A DNA stretch of 64,000 nt, from positions 5,132,001 to 5,196,000 of the forward strand of contig NZ_CP113097.1 of assembly GCF_026625125.1 (NCBI RefSeq), given 5' to 3'. Shown in pieces: positions 18,938-27,500 of this stretch. Each line of letters starts with the position of its first letter. Positions within the stretch are counted from its first letter, which is position 1. Origin of the DNA: Pseudomonas putida (lineage in GTDB: Bacteria; Pseudomonadota; Gammaproteobacteria; Pseudomonadales; Pseudomonadaceae). Both the position numbers and the translations under genes were made by a program. The notes beneath the pieces were generated by a model, which worked only from the letters and a program-made list of their open reading frames with translations, made no database searches and was not told where the DNA came from.

Positions 18938-18955
18938 TTGTACATGCGTTGTACA
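18938..18955 (+). promoter_or_regulatory. 11-bp direct repeat upstream of pprB
   Basis: TTGTACA occurs at 18938-18944 and 18949-18955, one helical turn apart, in the 119 bases between fppA and pprB. Each copy includes the palindrome TGTACA. The layout suits side-by-side binding of a regulator; which one is unknown. Confidence 0.35.
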
Positions 18956-19035
18956 GGTTCGCTAGCAGCGTCTATGGTTAAGCTGCCAGAGCGTCTGGCC
19001 CGGGAGCAGGGCCGCTTAGGAACAGGGAGGTGATC

Positions 19036-19812
19036 GTGACCAAGTCATTCAGTGAGGTGAAGGTTCTGGTGGTTGATGATCAGCCGCTGATCGTCGAACA
19101 GCTGTGTGAGTATCTTGAAAGTCAGGGCCATCATTGCGTGGCCGCCCATTCGACAGACGAAGCCATTGAGCGCTATGTGGCAGACGAAGCCATTGGCCTG
19201 GTGTTGTGCGACCTGCACATGCCCGAGCGCGATGGCATTGAACTGATGCGCGAGCTGAAAGAAATTGCCGGGCGCCAGCGCGTGTTCGAAGCGATCATGC
19301 TCACCGGCCGCGCCGACAAGCAGGACGTGATTCGTGCGCTGCGCGAAGGCTTCGCGGATTACTACCAAAAACCCGTGGACCTCGACGAACTGCTCGAAGG
19401 CGTGCGTCGCCAGGAGCAGGTTTTGCTGGAGCGCAAATCCAACTTCCAGAACCTGGGCAGTCTCAACAAGCGGTTGCAAGACTTGGCTGGCTGCATCGAC
19501 GAACTTTACCAGGACCTGGAAAAGGCTCGGGGCGAGGGCGTTCACCGCCGCGCCAGCGATGTCGAAGAGGGTGAGAGCGACCTGCCTGCCGCGTTCGAGA
19601 AGCTCTCACCACGCCAGCTGGAAGTGGCGCGGCTGGTGAGCAAAGGCAAGACCAACTACCAGATTGCCTGTGAACTCGGGATTACCGAAAACACCGTGAA
19701 ACTTTATGTGTCGCAGGTGTTGCGGCTGACCCATATGCACAACCGCACGCAACTGGCACTGGCGCTGACACCCAGTTCGTCGCCGGTGCACCTGCGGTTC
19801 ACCACCCATTGA
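19036..19812 (+). CDS. pprB: PprB-like response regulator (REC + LuxR HTH)
   Basis: A 258-residue response regulator. The receiver domain has the acidic pair Asp14-Asp15, phospho-acceptor Asp59 in LCDLHMP and Lys112 in YYQKP. A linker of ~60 charged residues (probable coiled coil) leads to a LuxR/NarL helix-turn-helix (LSPRQLEVARLVSKGKTNYQIACELGITENTVK in pieces). The GTG at 19036 follows GGGAGG by five bases. The order fppA-pprB is that of P. aeruginosa, where PprB drives Tad pili, CupE fimbriae and the BapA adhesin. No pprA kinase is seen here. Confidence 0.82.
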   Translation: MTKSFSEVKVLVVDDQPLIVEQLCEYLESQGHHCVAAHSTDEAIERYVADEAIGLVLCDLHMPERDGIELMRELKEIAGRQRVFEAIMLTGRADKQDVIRALREGFADYYQKPVDLDELLEGVRRQEQVLLERKSNFQNLGSLNKRLQDLAGCIDELYQDLEKARGEGVHRRASDVEEGESDLPAAFEKLSPRQLEVARLVSKGKTNYQIACELGITENTVKLYVSQVLRLTHMHNRTQLALALTPSSSPVHLRFTTH

Positions 19813-19828
19813 TTGAAGCTGCCTTCAC

Positions 19829-19862
19829 AGGCCCTATCACCGGCAAACCGTCGATAGGGCCT
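19829..19862. terminator. Hairpin between convergent pprB and tpsB
   Basis: AGGCCCTATC (19829-19838) and its exact complement (19853-19862) form a 10-bp stem with a 14-base loop, between convergent genes. A likely bidirectional terminator. Confidence 0.55.
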
Positions 19863-19874
19863 AAAGCCGGTGGC

Positions 19875-21533
19875 TCAATCCAACTGATAGCTGACACTCA
19901 GCATCAGCCGCGGCCCACGGTTCAGGCTGTCCAGTGCCACATCCGCCAGCGGCTTGGCGACCTCCAGCGCCACATTGCCATACCGCCCGCCTGCCAGGCG
20001 CACGCCCAGCGCTACTGAACTGAGGTGCGCATCCTCGAAAGGCCCGCCGTTGTACCAGGCGTGCGCTGCATCGAGCACCGCATAGGGCTGCCCCCGTTGC
20101 AACCAGGCACGGCCAGGCCTGATGCTGTAGTTGAGCTCGTAAGCCACACCCCAGCCCTTGTCACCCGCAGCCTGGTCGCTTGGGTAGCCGCGGCCGAAAC
20201 GCTGCCCGCCAAACGCCGCCCGCTCACTTTCGGGCAGCCTGTCGTCACTCCAGTGCACTGCGGCCGCCACCACGCTCTGCCAGTTGTCAGACAGTTGGTC
20301 GCTCTGCAGCCCAGCGATTCGAAAGCGCAGAAAGTCCATGTCGTAGTCCGCATCGCTGCGCGCCCCCAGATAGTCCATCCCCTGGTAGACACCGGCACTG
20401 ACCATGCGCAGGCGACGCAGGTCAGCCTTGCGCCAATCGCCTTCGAATGACAGCGCGCGAACAGAGGAGTCGTACCCGGGTAAGCCGCCGGACCGATACT
20501 CGATGTGCTCCCCGACCGAATAGAAACGCCCGGCCACGTTCACCCATTCGTTCGGCGCAATCATCAGCGGCTGGCCGAGACCGACCGAATAACGCTCACT
20601 CTCGAGCCGCTGATCGATGTCGGCACCGTGATCCAGGCGCACGCGTGTGCGCGGCTCGCTGCGGTACCGCGCTACGGCTAACAGCAATTGGCTGCCCTGA
20701 GCGTCCAGAGGCTGGCTGTAATCCAGGCGCTGGTAATCAACGTGGTCGCCACCGGCCGACAGCAGAAAGCTCGCAGCCAGTTGCTCGGCGAAGCGCGTCT
20801 GGCCATTGCTGGCGAGTTTGAACAGCGCCTGCGGCCCTCCGCGGCTGCCGTCACTCAGGGTCACGCCAGCATCAACGGGTCTGTGCCACGCACGTATCCT
20901 CAGACGGTTTGCCTCTTCAGGGGCGCGCCCTACCACCACCTCCGCCTTCACATTGATACCCGGTATCCGCTGCGCCGCGCCGACATAGCGCTCGAGCGTC
21001 TCCTGGGTCAGTGGCCGCTCGGCCAGCAGGCGTGCTGTCATCTGCTTGAGGTGGAGCGCAGAAGGGCCGATATCACCCAGCAGCTCATATTCTTTGATGT
21101 ACCCTTCCACCAGCACCACCTGCACACGGCCCTCGGCAAAGTCCTGAGGTGGCAGGTAGGCATACGACAGCGGGTAGCCATCATGCTGGTAACGCTGGGT
21201 CAGTCGCTCAGTGAATTGCTGCAGATCGCCCACGGATATCTGGTGCCCGATCAATGCTTGATAGTGCTCACGCAATTCACTCAGCGGGTAAACCGTACCG
21301 CCTTCAAAACGCACCTTGTGCAGCACGAATCGGGCACCTGACGGCACGCGGGCGGGGGCAGTGGGTAACACGACCTGCAGCGCCGGTGTCACGGGGCGAT
21401 AGGTATCCACCGGCAGGTTGGCGGTCGGCAGACGGCGCTCGTATTCCTGGGTGTCGAGAAACGCCGGCAACGGCTCGGCGAGGGCCAGGCTGGCCCAGGT
21501 CAGCAGCAACGGGGGCACGACCGTAAGACGCAT
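19875..21533 (-). CDS. TpsB-family outer membrane transporter (ShlB/FhaC type)
   Basis: A 552-residue outer membrane protein of two-partner secretion systems. A signal peptide (MRLTVVPPLLLTWASLALA) is followed by an N-terminal segment, a POTRA domain of the ShlB type (FVLHKVRFEGGTVYPLSEL to VQVVLVEGYI, residues ~75-165) and a 16-strand-type barrel. The RGYP sequence in FGRGYPSDQAAGD is the conserved L6-loop VRGY-like motif. It ends with the expected aromatic-type C-terminal strand (VSYQLD). It should export a large TpsA adhesin or toxin, but no TpsA gene is in the window. The ATG at 21533 has GGAG six bases upstream. Confidence 0.88.
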   Translation of the reverse strand: MRLTVVPPLLLTWASLALAEPLPAFLDTQEYERRLPTANLPVDTYRPVTPALQVVLPTAPARVPSGARFVLHKVRFEGGTVYPLSELREHYQALIGHQISVGDLQQFTERLTQRYQHDGYPLSYAYLPPQDFAEGRVQVVLVEGYIKEYELLGDIGPSALHLKQMTARLLAERPLTQETLERYVGAAQRIPGINVKAEVVVGRAPEEANRLRIRAWHRPVDAGVTLSDGSRGGPQALFKLASNGQTRFAEQLAASFLLSAGGDHVDYQRLDYSQPLDAQGSQLLLAVARYRSEPRTRVRLDHGADIDQRLESERYSVGLGQPLMIAPNEWVNVAGRFYSVGEHIEYRSGGLPGYDSSVRALSFEGDWRKADLRRLRMVSAGVYQGMDYLGARSDADYDMDFLRFRIAGLQSDQLSDNWQSVVAAAVHWSDDRLPESERAAFGGQRFGRGYPSDQAAGDKGWGVAYELNYSIRPGRAWLQRGQPYAVLDAAHAWYNGGPFEDAHLSSVALGVRLAGGRYGNVALEVAKPLADVALDSLNRGPRLMLSVSYQLD

Positions 21534-21625
21534 AGGACGCTCCACAATCCCTTGGGCGCCGGGGCGTCGGCCGGCCACACCCATCACCAGCAAGCGTAGG
21601 TGCTGCCCCGCTAAACGTCGAACGG

Positions 21626-23980
21626 CTAGTCGCTGACCTGGAATGCCACCCGCGCAGTTTCACCGCTCTCATCGAGTGCGCTGAGCTCATTCTGCCCGGC
21701 CTGTTCGAAGCGTACCCGCATGCTGCCCTGCCCCTCGGTCTGGCCAAGGGGCTGGCCGTTGAGGAACCACCAGCGTCGCCCACCCCCACCCAGGGCCGAA
21801 ACCTGCAGTTGCAATGGCTCGCGACTGGTGGCTGGGCGGCGCAGGTTGTCGCCTGGGCGTACACCGACGATCGATAGGGGCGGTGCTGTGGCAGGCACCT
21901 GCGGCGGGCAGCTTGGGTCCACGGCCGGCAACCGCGCCGCACGCCGCTCGACCCGCGCCAGCCAAGGCTCGAGCGGGGCTGGCCAAAGGGCTATATCGCG
22001 CGCGTGGGCACCCGGGCAAGTGCCATCCACTCGCAGCCCCTGGGCGTTGACCCAGACCTGCTCATGCAAACCCAGCCCAAGCGGTTGATCGGCTGCCTGC
22101 AGGGTCGGCGGGACGGTGCCGTCCAGGGTCCAGGCGAAGCGCTGGCGCCTGCAGTTGGGGTCTTGCCGGCTCATTGGCTGGCCCAGCGGCCAGCAGATCG
22201 CGGCCACGCCAATGCTGGCAGGCACGTGCTCGACCGGCACGCCAAGGCCCCGCTGGCTATCGCGGTTGGTCAGCAGGTCGTGAATCTGCAGCATCAGCGG
22301 CGCTGCCGAGGCCAGGCCGAACTGGCCGGGCACTGGCGTGCCGTCGGGCCGGCCAATCCACACGCCAATCAGGTAACGCGGCCCCACGCCGATGGACCAG
22401 GCATCGCGAAAGCCATAGCTGGTACCGGTTTTCCAGGCCAACTGTGGGCGCTGCAGCCACTGCGCGTGCGGATCACGGTCCGGTCGCGCCTGGCCGCTGA
22501 GAATCCGCCGGACGATCCACGCCGCCCCCGGCGACAGCAGGCGCCGCTCCAGCAGTGGGTCCTGCGGTTGCAAACGCACCCGCGCACTGTTGCCGCCGCG
22601 GGCCAATGCCGCATAACCACCCACCAGTTCCTCCAGGCGGCTGCCTGCGCCACCGAGGATCAACGACAGGTTAGGCTCGGCCAATGGCGGCAGCGCCAGC
22701 GGCATCCCGGCCATGCGCAGTTGCGCGGCAAAACGCTTGGGGCCGTACGCTTCGAGCAACTGCACCGCCGGCAGGTTCAGCGACAAGGCCAGCGCCGAAC
22801 TGGCCGAGACCGGGCCGCTGAAACCCATCGAGAAGTTGCCAGGCCGGTAATCACCATAGCGGCGCGGCACATCCTGCAGCAGCGATTCGGAATGGATCAG
22901 GCCGTCGTCCAGGGCCATGCCATAGAGGAACGGCTTGAGGGTCGAGCCTGGTGAGCGCAAGGCGTGGACCATGTCGACGTGGCCGAAACGGCGCTCATCG
23001 GCAAGGTCGATCGAGCCCAGGTAGGCGCGCACGGCCATGCTGTGCGCATCCACCACCAGCACGGCTGCAGAAGTACGCTCGGGCAAGCGAGCACGCCAGC
23101 CCAGCAGCAGGTCTTCCAGGCGCCGTTGCAACGAGGCATCGAGCGTGGTGCGGATCAACGGCGGGCTACCGGGAGTGTTCAGCCGGCGCGCCAGTAGTGG
23201 TGCCAGGGCTGGCTCCTGACGCGGGGCCAACAACAACGCTTCTTCGGCCGCTTCCTTGATCTGCCAGGCGGGCCATACCTGATACTCGCCCAGGCGCTGC
23301 AGCACCTTGTCCCGGGCACGCTGGGCGCGTGCGGGGTGACGGTCCGGGCGCAACCGGCTGGGTGCCTGGGGCAATACCGCCAGCAGCGCCGCTTCGGCAG
23401 GTGTGAGGTGCATCGGCGACTTGCCGAGGTACGCCCAACTGGCCGCCGCCACGCCCTGCAATGTGCCGCCGAAGGGCGCCCGGTTGAGGTAGATCTGCAG
23501 AATGTCTTGCTTGGACAGGTGCCATTCCAGCTGCGCCGTACGCCACAGTTGCCGCAGCTTGCCAGCCAGCGTGCGGTCGTGAGGATCGAGTAGGCGCGCC
23601 ACCTGCATCGACAGCGTGCTGCCACCTGAAACAACACGCCCACCGCGCACGTTCAGCCATGCCGCGCGCACCAGCGCCAGGGGGTTGACCCCTGGGTGGT
23701 GGAAGAACCAACGGTCCTCGTAGGTCAGCAGGGCCTGCAGGTACAAAGGCGAAACCTCTTGCGGGCTGACCGGGTAGCGCCACACGCCCTCGGCATCGGC
23801 GAAGCGCCACAAGGGCGTGCCGTCTTCGGCCAGCACCACCCGCGCCAGGTCATCTGCCGGCATGGGCAATGGCCAGATGCGGTCAGCCAACCACAACAGG
23901 CCGACCAGCCCCACCAACGCCACCACGCTGGCGCGCAGGATCCTTGCCGCGCGGTGGCGCGGCCGCGCTAAGCTAGGCAT
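21626..23980 (-). CDS. pbpC: Penicillin-binding protein 1C
   Basis: A 784-residue bifunctional peptidoglycan synthase. One membrane anchor near residues 15-35, then the glycosyltransferase-51 domain (EDRWFFHHPGVNPLALVRAAW; GGSTLSMQVARLL), the transpeptidase domain with SPGSTLKPF near residue 345 and KTGTSYGFRDAW, and a C-terminal PBP1C-type beta domain. In E. coli pbpC is downstream of the alpha-2-macroglobulin gene yfhM, and the two are thought to form a repair-and-defence pair in the periplasm. Here the order is the same, but a small plus-strand gene and a repeat sit between them. Start chosen at MPSLARPRHR. Confidence 0.93.
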   Translation of the reverse strand: MPSLARPRHRAARILRASVVALVGLVGLLWLADRIWPLPMPADDLARVVLAEDGTPLWRFADAEGVWRYPVSPQEVSPLYLQALLTYEDRWFFHHPGVNPLALVRAAWLNVRGGRVVSGGSTLSMQVARLLDPHDRTLAGKLRQLWRTAQLEWHLSKQDILQIYLNRAPFGGTLQGVAAASWAYLGKSPMHLTPAEAALLAVLPQAPSRLRPDRHPARAQRARDKVLQRLGEYQVWPAWQIKEAAEEALLLAPRQEPALAPLLARRLNTPGSPPLIRTTLDASLQRRLEDLLLGWRARLPERTSAAVLVVDAHSMAVRAYLGSIDLADERRFGHVDMVHALRSPGSTLKPFLYGMALDDGLIHSESLLQDVPRRYGDYRPGNFSMGFSGPVSASSALALSLNLPAVQLLEAYGPKRFAAQLRMAGMPLALPPLAEPNLSLILGGAGSRLEELVGGYAALARGGNSARVRLQPQDPLLERRLLSPGAAWIVRRILSGQARPDRDPHAQWLQRPQLAWKTGTSYGFRDAWSIGVGPRYLIGVWIGRPDGTPVPGQFGLASAAPLMLQIHDLLTNRDSQRGLGVPVEHVPASIGVAAICWPLGQPMSRQDPNCRRQRFAWTLDGTVPPTLQAADQPLGLGLHEQVWVNAQGLRVDGTCPGAHARDIALWPAPLEPWLARVERRAARLPAVDPSCPPQVPATAPPLSIVGVRPGDNLRRPATSREPLQLQVSALGGGGRRWWFLNGQPLGQTEGQGSMRVRFEQAGQNELSALDESGETARVAFQVSD

Positions 23981-24057
23981 CGGGAACCGACCGGGCCAGG
24001 TGATGGCCAAAGGCTTGGGGACGGCAAACTCGCCGATTCGTACATCAGGAAGCAACT

Positions 24058-24351
24058 ATGCATGTAGAAGGTTTTTTCGAGTGGCTTGGCCAGGCACTGG
24101 GTTCGTTGATCCGCTTCATCGTCGATGCGTTGAGCGGCTTGTTCAACCTGCTGGCCAATGCCGGGGGCAACTTCATCGATGGTCTTGCGCGCACTCTGGG
24201 CATGGACACCTCACTGATCAGCATTCTTGCCCTGATCGTCGGCCTGCTGCTGCTGTACTCGGCAATCCGTGCCTTCATGCGCGCCTCGATCATCCTCGGG
24301 ATCATCTGGCTGGTGCTCGGGTTGTGGGTGATGAGCTGGGTCATTCGCTGA
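24058..24351 (+). CDS. Small membrane protein, opposite strand between yfhM and pbpC
   Basis: A 97-residue protein with AGGAAG before the ATG. The N-terminal half is amphipathic (FFEWLGQALGSLIRFIVDALSGLFNLLANAGGNFIDGLA), and the C-terminal half has two hydrophobic segments (ISILALIVGLLLLYSAI and IILGIIWLVLGLWVMSWVI). No catalytic motif is visible and I do not recognise a named family. It is divergent from pbpC (starts 78 bases apart) and convergent with yfhM. A role with these cell-wall genes is possible by position only. Confidence 0.72.
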   Translation: MHVEGFFEWLGQALGSLIRFIVDALSGLFNLLANAGGNFIDGLARTLGMDTSLISILALIVGLLLLYSAIRAFMRASIILGIIWLVLGLWVMSWVIR

Positions 24352-24355
24352 GCTG

Positions 24356-24497
24356 GAAGCTGCAAGCTGTAAGCTTCAAGCTGCAAGAAAAAGCCGGCAC
24401 GACGCCGATCCGCTTTGCTTGTAGCTTGTAGCTTGTAGCTTGTAGCTTGTAGCTTGTAGCTTGTAGCTTGTAGCTTGTAGCTTGCAGCTTGTAGCTG
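24356..24497. repeat. Heptamer tandem repeat with inverted left arm
   Basis: Nine perfect tandem copies of GTAGCTT (24421-24483) are followed by two variants (GCAGCTT, GTAGCTG). About 34 bases to the left is an arm of inverted, degenerate copies (AAGCTGCAAGCTGTAAGC and onward, 24357-24387). The whole could fold into a long hairpin. It fills the gap between the convergent ends of the small membrane-protein gene and yfhM. Related arms occur at 46478-46552 and 49718-49850. Confidence 0.9.
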
Positions 24498-24501
24498 CGC
24501 G

Positions 24502-27500
24502 TCAGCGCCCCCCAACCGTCAGGTCGCCTTGGCCGTCGCCAACCGCCTGGAGGTTCGGGCGGTACATGGACTCCACTTGCGGCGGCGGTATGCGGTAGGT
24601 GCCTGGGGTCACCGCTCGTGCCAGGTACAGCAAGTGAGTGGTGCCATAGCCGTCAAGCTTGAGCGCTGCCACGTACCGGTCATCACGGTACTCCTGGTGC
24701 ACCACGCCGGCATTGAGCATCGACTCGCGCCACTGCTTCACTGCGCTGCTGGCATTGTTCAGGCTGGCAGCGCTCTGCGCCAGGTTCTGATTCTCCAGCT
24801 CAAGGCCCGCCGGCAACAGGTCGACCACCAGTGCATCTGGAACCCGCTCCGTGGCCTTGACCGCCAGATGCACCAGTACCAGGTCGCCACTGCGCAAATT
24901 GTGCAGGTCCAGCGGCTGGCCGTTCATCCCCAGGTATTCACGGCGGATCTGCATGCCGTTGCCGCCCGCGGCAGGTGCCTGGCGTGGATAGCCCGAGAGG
25001 GTCAGTTGCTGGTAGACCGTTTCGCTACCCTCGTTCTGCACACTCAGCGGCGAGGCCAACAGCGGGCCTTCGAGCTTCATGCCAGCGTCAGCATTGCTGA
25101 ATTCCCGCACCTCGCCGGCACTGTCCAGGCGCGCCTTCCACGGGGTCTCGGGCTTATCGAGCAAACTACGGCCGGCCAGGTACAGCGCATTGCGCTCCTG
25201 CGTCGATAACCAACGGTTGGCTGCCAGCTCATCAGACAGCGCGAACAACCGCTGATCGACCTGGTTGCTGCCCAGACCACTCTCCTGCAGCAACGCCAGG
25301 ATCAGTGCCTGGTCACGCAGGCTGCTGCCGTAATCGGCCATCCAGCCGTTGCTACGGCTGATACCCAGGCCCGCTTGCAGTGCTTGCTGCGAACGCGGCT
25401 TGTCGCCCATCTTGTCCAGCGCTACCGCCAGTTGCACCAGCGGCAGGCCAGAGCGCGCATCGGCGCGCCGTTCATACAGGCTGCGCAAGGCACCCAGCGG
25501 CGCCTGCTGGCTGCGCGAAAGTACCAGCGCAGCGTAGGCCTGCACGGCAAACCGGGTGTGTTCGGCGTTCTCGCTGTAGTCGACCTCGATCAGGTTACGC
25601 TCCTGCAGGTAGCGCAACAGGCGTTCATTGGCTTTCTTCAGCGCCTCGGCCGGCACCCCGTAGCCTTGGTCACGCGCCCTGAGCAGGAAGTCGGTGACAT
25701 AGGCGCTCAACCAGTACTCCTCCTCGCCGTCCGAACTCCACAGGCCGAAGCTGCCGTTGTAACGCTGCATCCCTAGCAGGTGTTCGATGCCCATTTCGAT
25801 CTTGCGCTTGCGCACCTCGGCCGGCTCGCCCTTGATCCCCAGGCGCTTGAGGCTCTGCGCATCGGCGTACAGCGAAGGGTACAGGCCGCTGGTGGTCTGC
25901 TCCAGGCAACCGTAGGGGTAGGCTTCAAGGGCACGGATCTGCTCGGCCAGGTTCAGTGGCGGGCGGCTCGACAGCGCCAGGCTGGCTTCCAGCCCGGCAG
26001 GCTCGAATGCTGCCAGGTCGGCTTCAGGCAGCGTCCAGGGCTGGTCCTTGAGGGCCACACGGTAATGCTTGAGCATGGCCGGATACGCCGGGCGTACGCC
26101 CAGCGTCCATTCACGTTCGAAGGTGTTTTGCGGCTCGCCCGGCAACTGCAGGCCATTGACCCGCACATGCACCTTGCCCTGGCCCAAGCCACCCTGCGCC
26201 TGCACCGGGATCATCAGAGTGGTGCGCTGGCCCTCGGCCAGGGCAACACGCTGCTGGGCGTCCCCTGTTAGGCTCACCTGCCCTTCGCTGCTGATATCGA
26301 CAGTCAGCTGCTGGGCCAGGCCGGAAAGGTTGGCCAGGTCCAGCGCCAGGCTGGTGCGGTCGCCGCCGGCGAGGAAGCGCGGCGCCGAGAGTTCGGCAAT
26401 CAGCGGGGCCGCCACCACGGTCTTGCCCTCGGCCATGCCGAAGTGGTCCTCGGTCCAAGCCTGGGCCATCAGGCGCAGTTCGCCATTGAAGTCGGGGATA
26501 TCGACGCTCGCCTCGCCCTCGCCCTGCTCGTTCAGGGCCACCGGTACGCTCTGCCGGGCAACGATGGTGACCGTCGTGTTGGGGCGCTTGCCACCCTTGG
26601 CCATGGCGGCGTCACCGCCGAAGGCCAGGCTGGCCAGGCGCCCCTGACCGGCTTCGATCAGTTGACCATAGATGTCCAGCTGGTCGGCGCCGTAGGCCTT
26701 GCGGCCGAACAGGCTGGCGTAGGGGTCAGGGGTTTTGAAGTCGGTGATGTTGAGGATGCCGACATCCACCGCGGACAGCAGCACATGCGCCTGTTTGGGA
26801 ATACTGCCATCGGCATTGGTGGCCTTGATCCTGACCTTCAGGGGTTGCTTGGGGCGCATTTTTTCCGCTGCCTGCAGGCTGACCGCCAGTTTCCGCTCGG
26901 CGCGGCCCAGCGGCAGGTGCAACACACCGATGGCCCGCTTGGGCGTGGCATTGGCCTTGCGCTCGCCGGGGCGGATCACCAGGGCACTGATGTACAGGTC
27001 GTGACGAGCCCACTGTTTGTCCAGTTGCACATCGAAGGTCTTGCCTTCGGCGGGCACATCGATCTCCTGCCACCACAGCGGGCCATCACTGGACTCGATC
27101 ATCAGGTAGCCATTGCCGGCAGCTGGCGGGGTTACCGTGACCTTCGCTGTCGCGCCGTCAGCGTAAGCCGGCTGGTCCAGCGCCAGCTTGACCTGGTCGG
27201 GGCGCACTGCGCCGCCTTCGGCATTGTCCTGGGCGCGATATCCCGCCCAGAAGCGTTGGCTGGACACCAGGCCCGTCTCCGGGTCTTCCACCTCCACGCG
27301 GTAGGGGCCCCACTCGACCTGAAAGGTCAGCTTGGCGGTAGAGCCGGCTTGCACGTTCACCTGCTCCTCGCTCTGAGTGAGGAATTTTTCGTTGTAGTTG
27401 TAGCTCCAGCCGTCGCTTTGCGAGTAGTTCCAGTAGTAGTCGCGGCGCTCTCGAATCAGCCGTACCTTGAGGCCGCTGGCAGCGAGCTTGTTGCCGTCAC

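Noticed and set aside
24421..24497. A CRISPR array
   Set aside because: The units are 7 bases with no spacers; it is a microsatellite.
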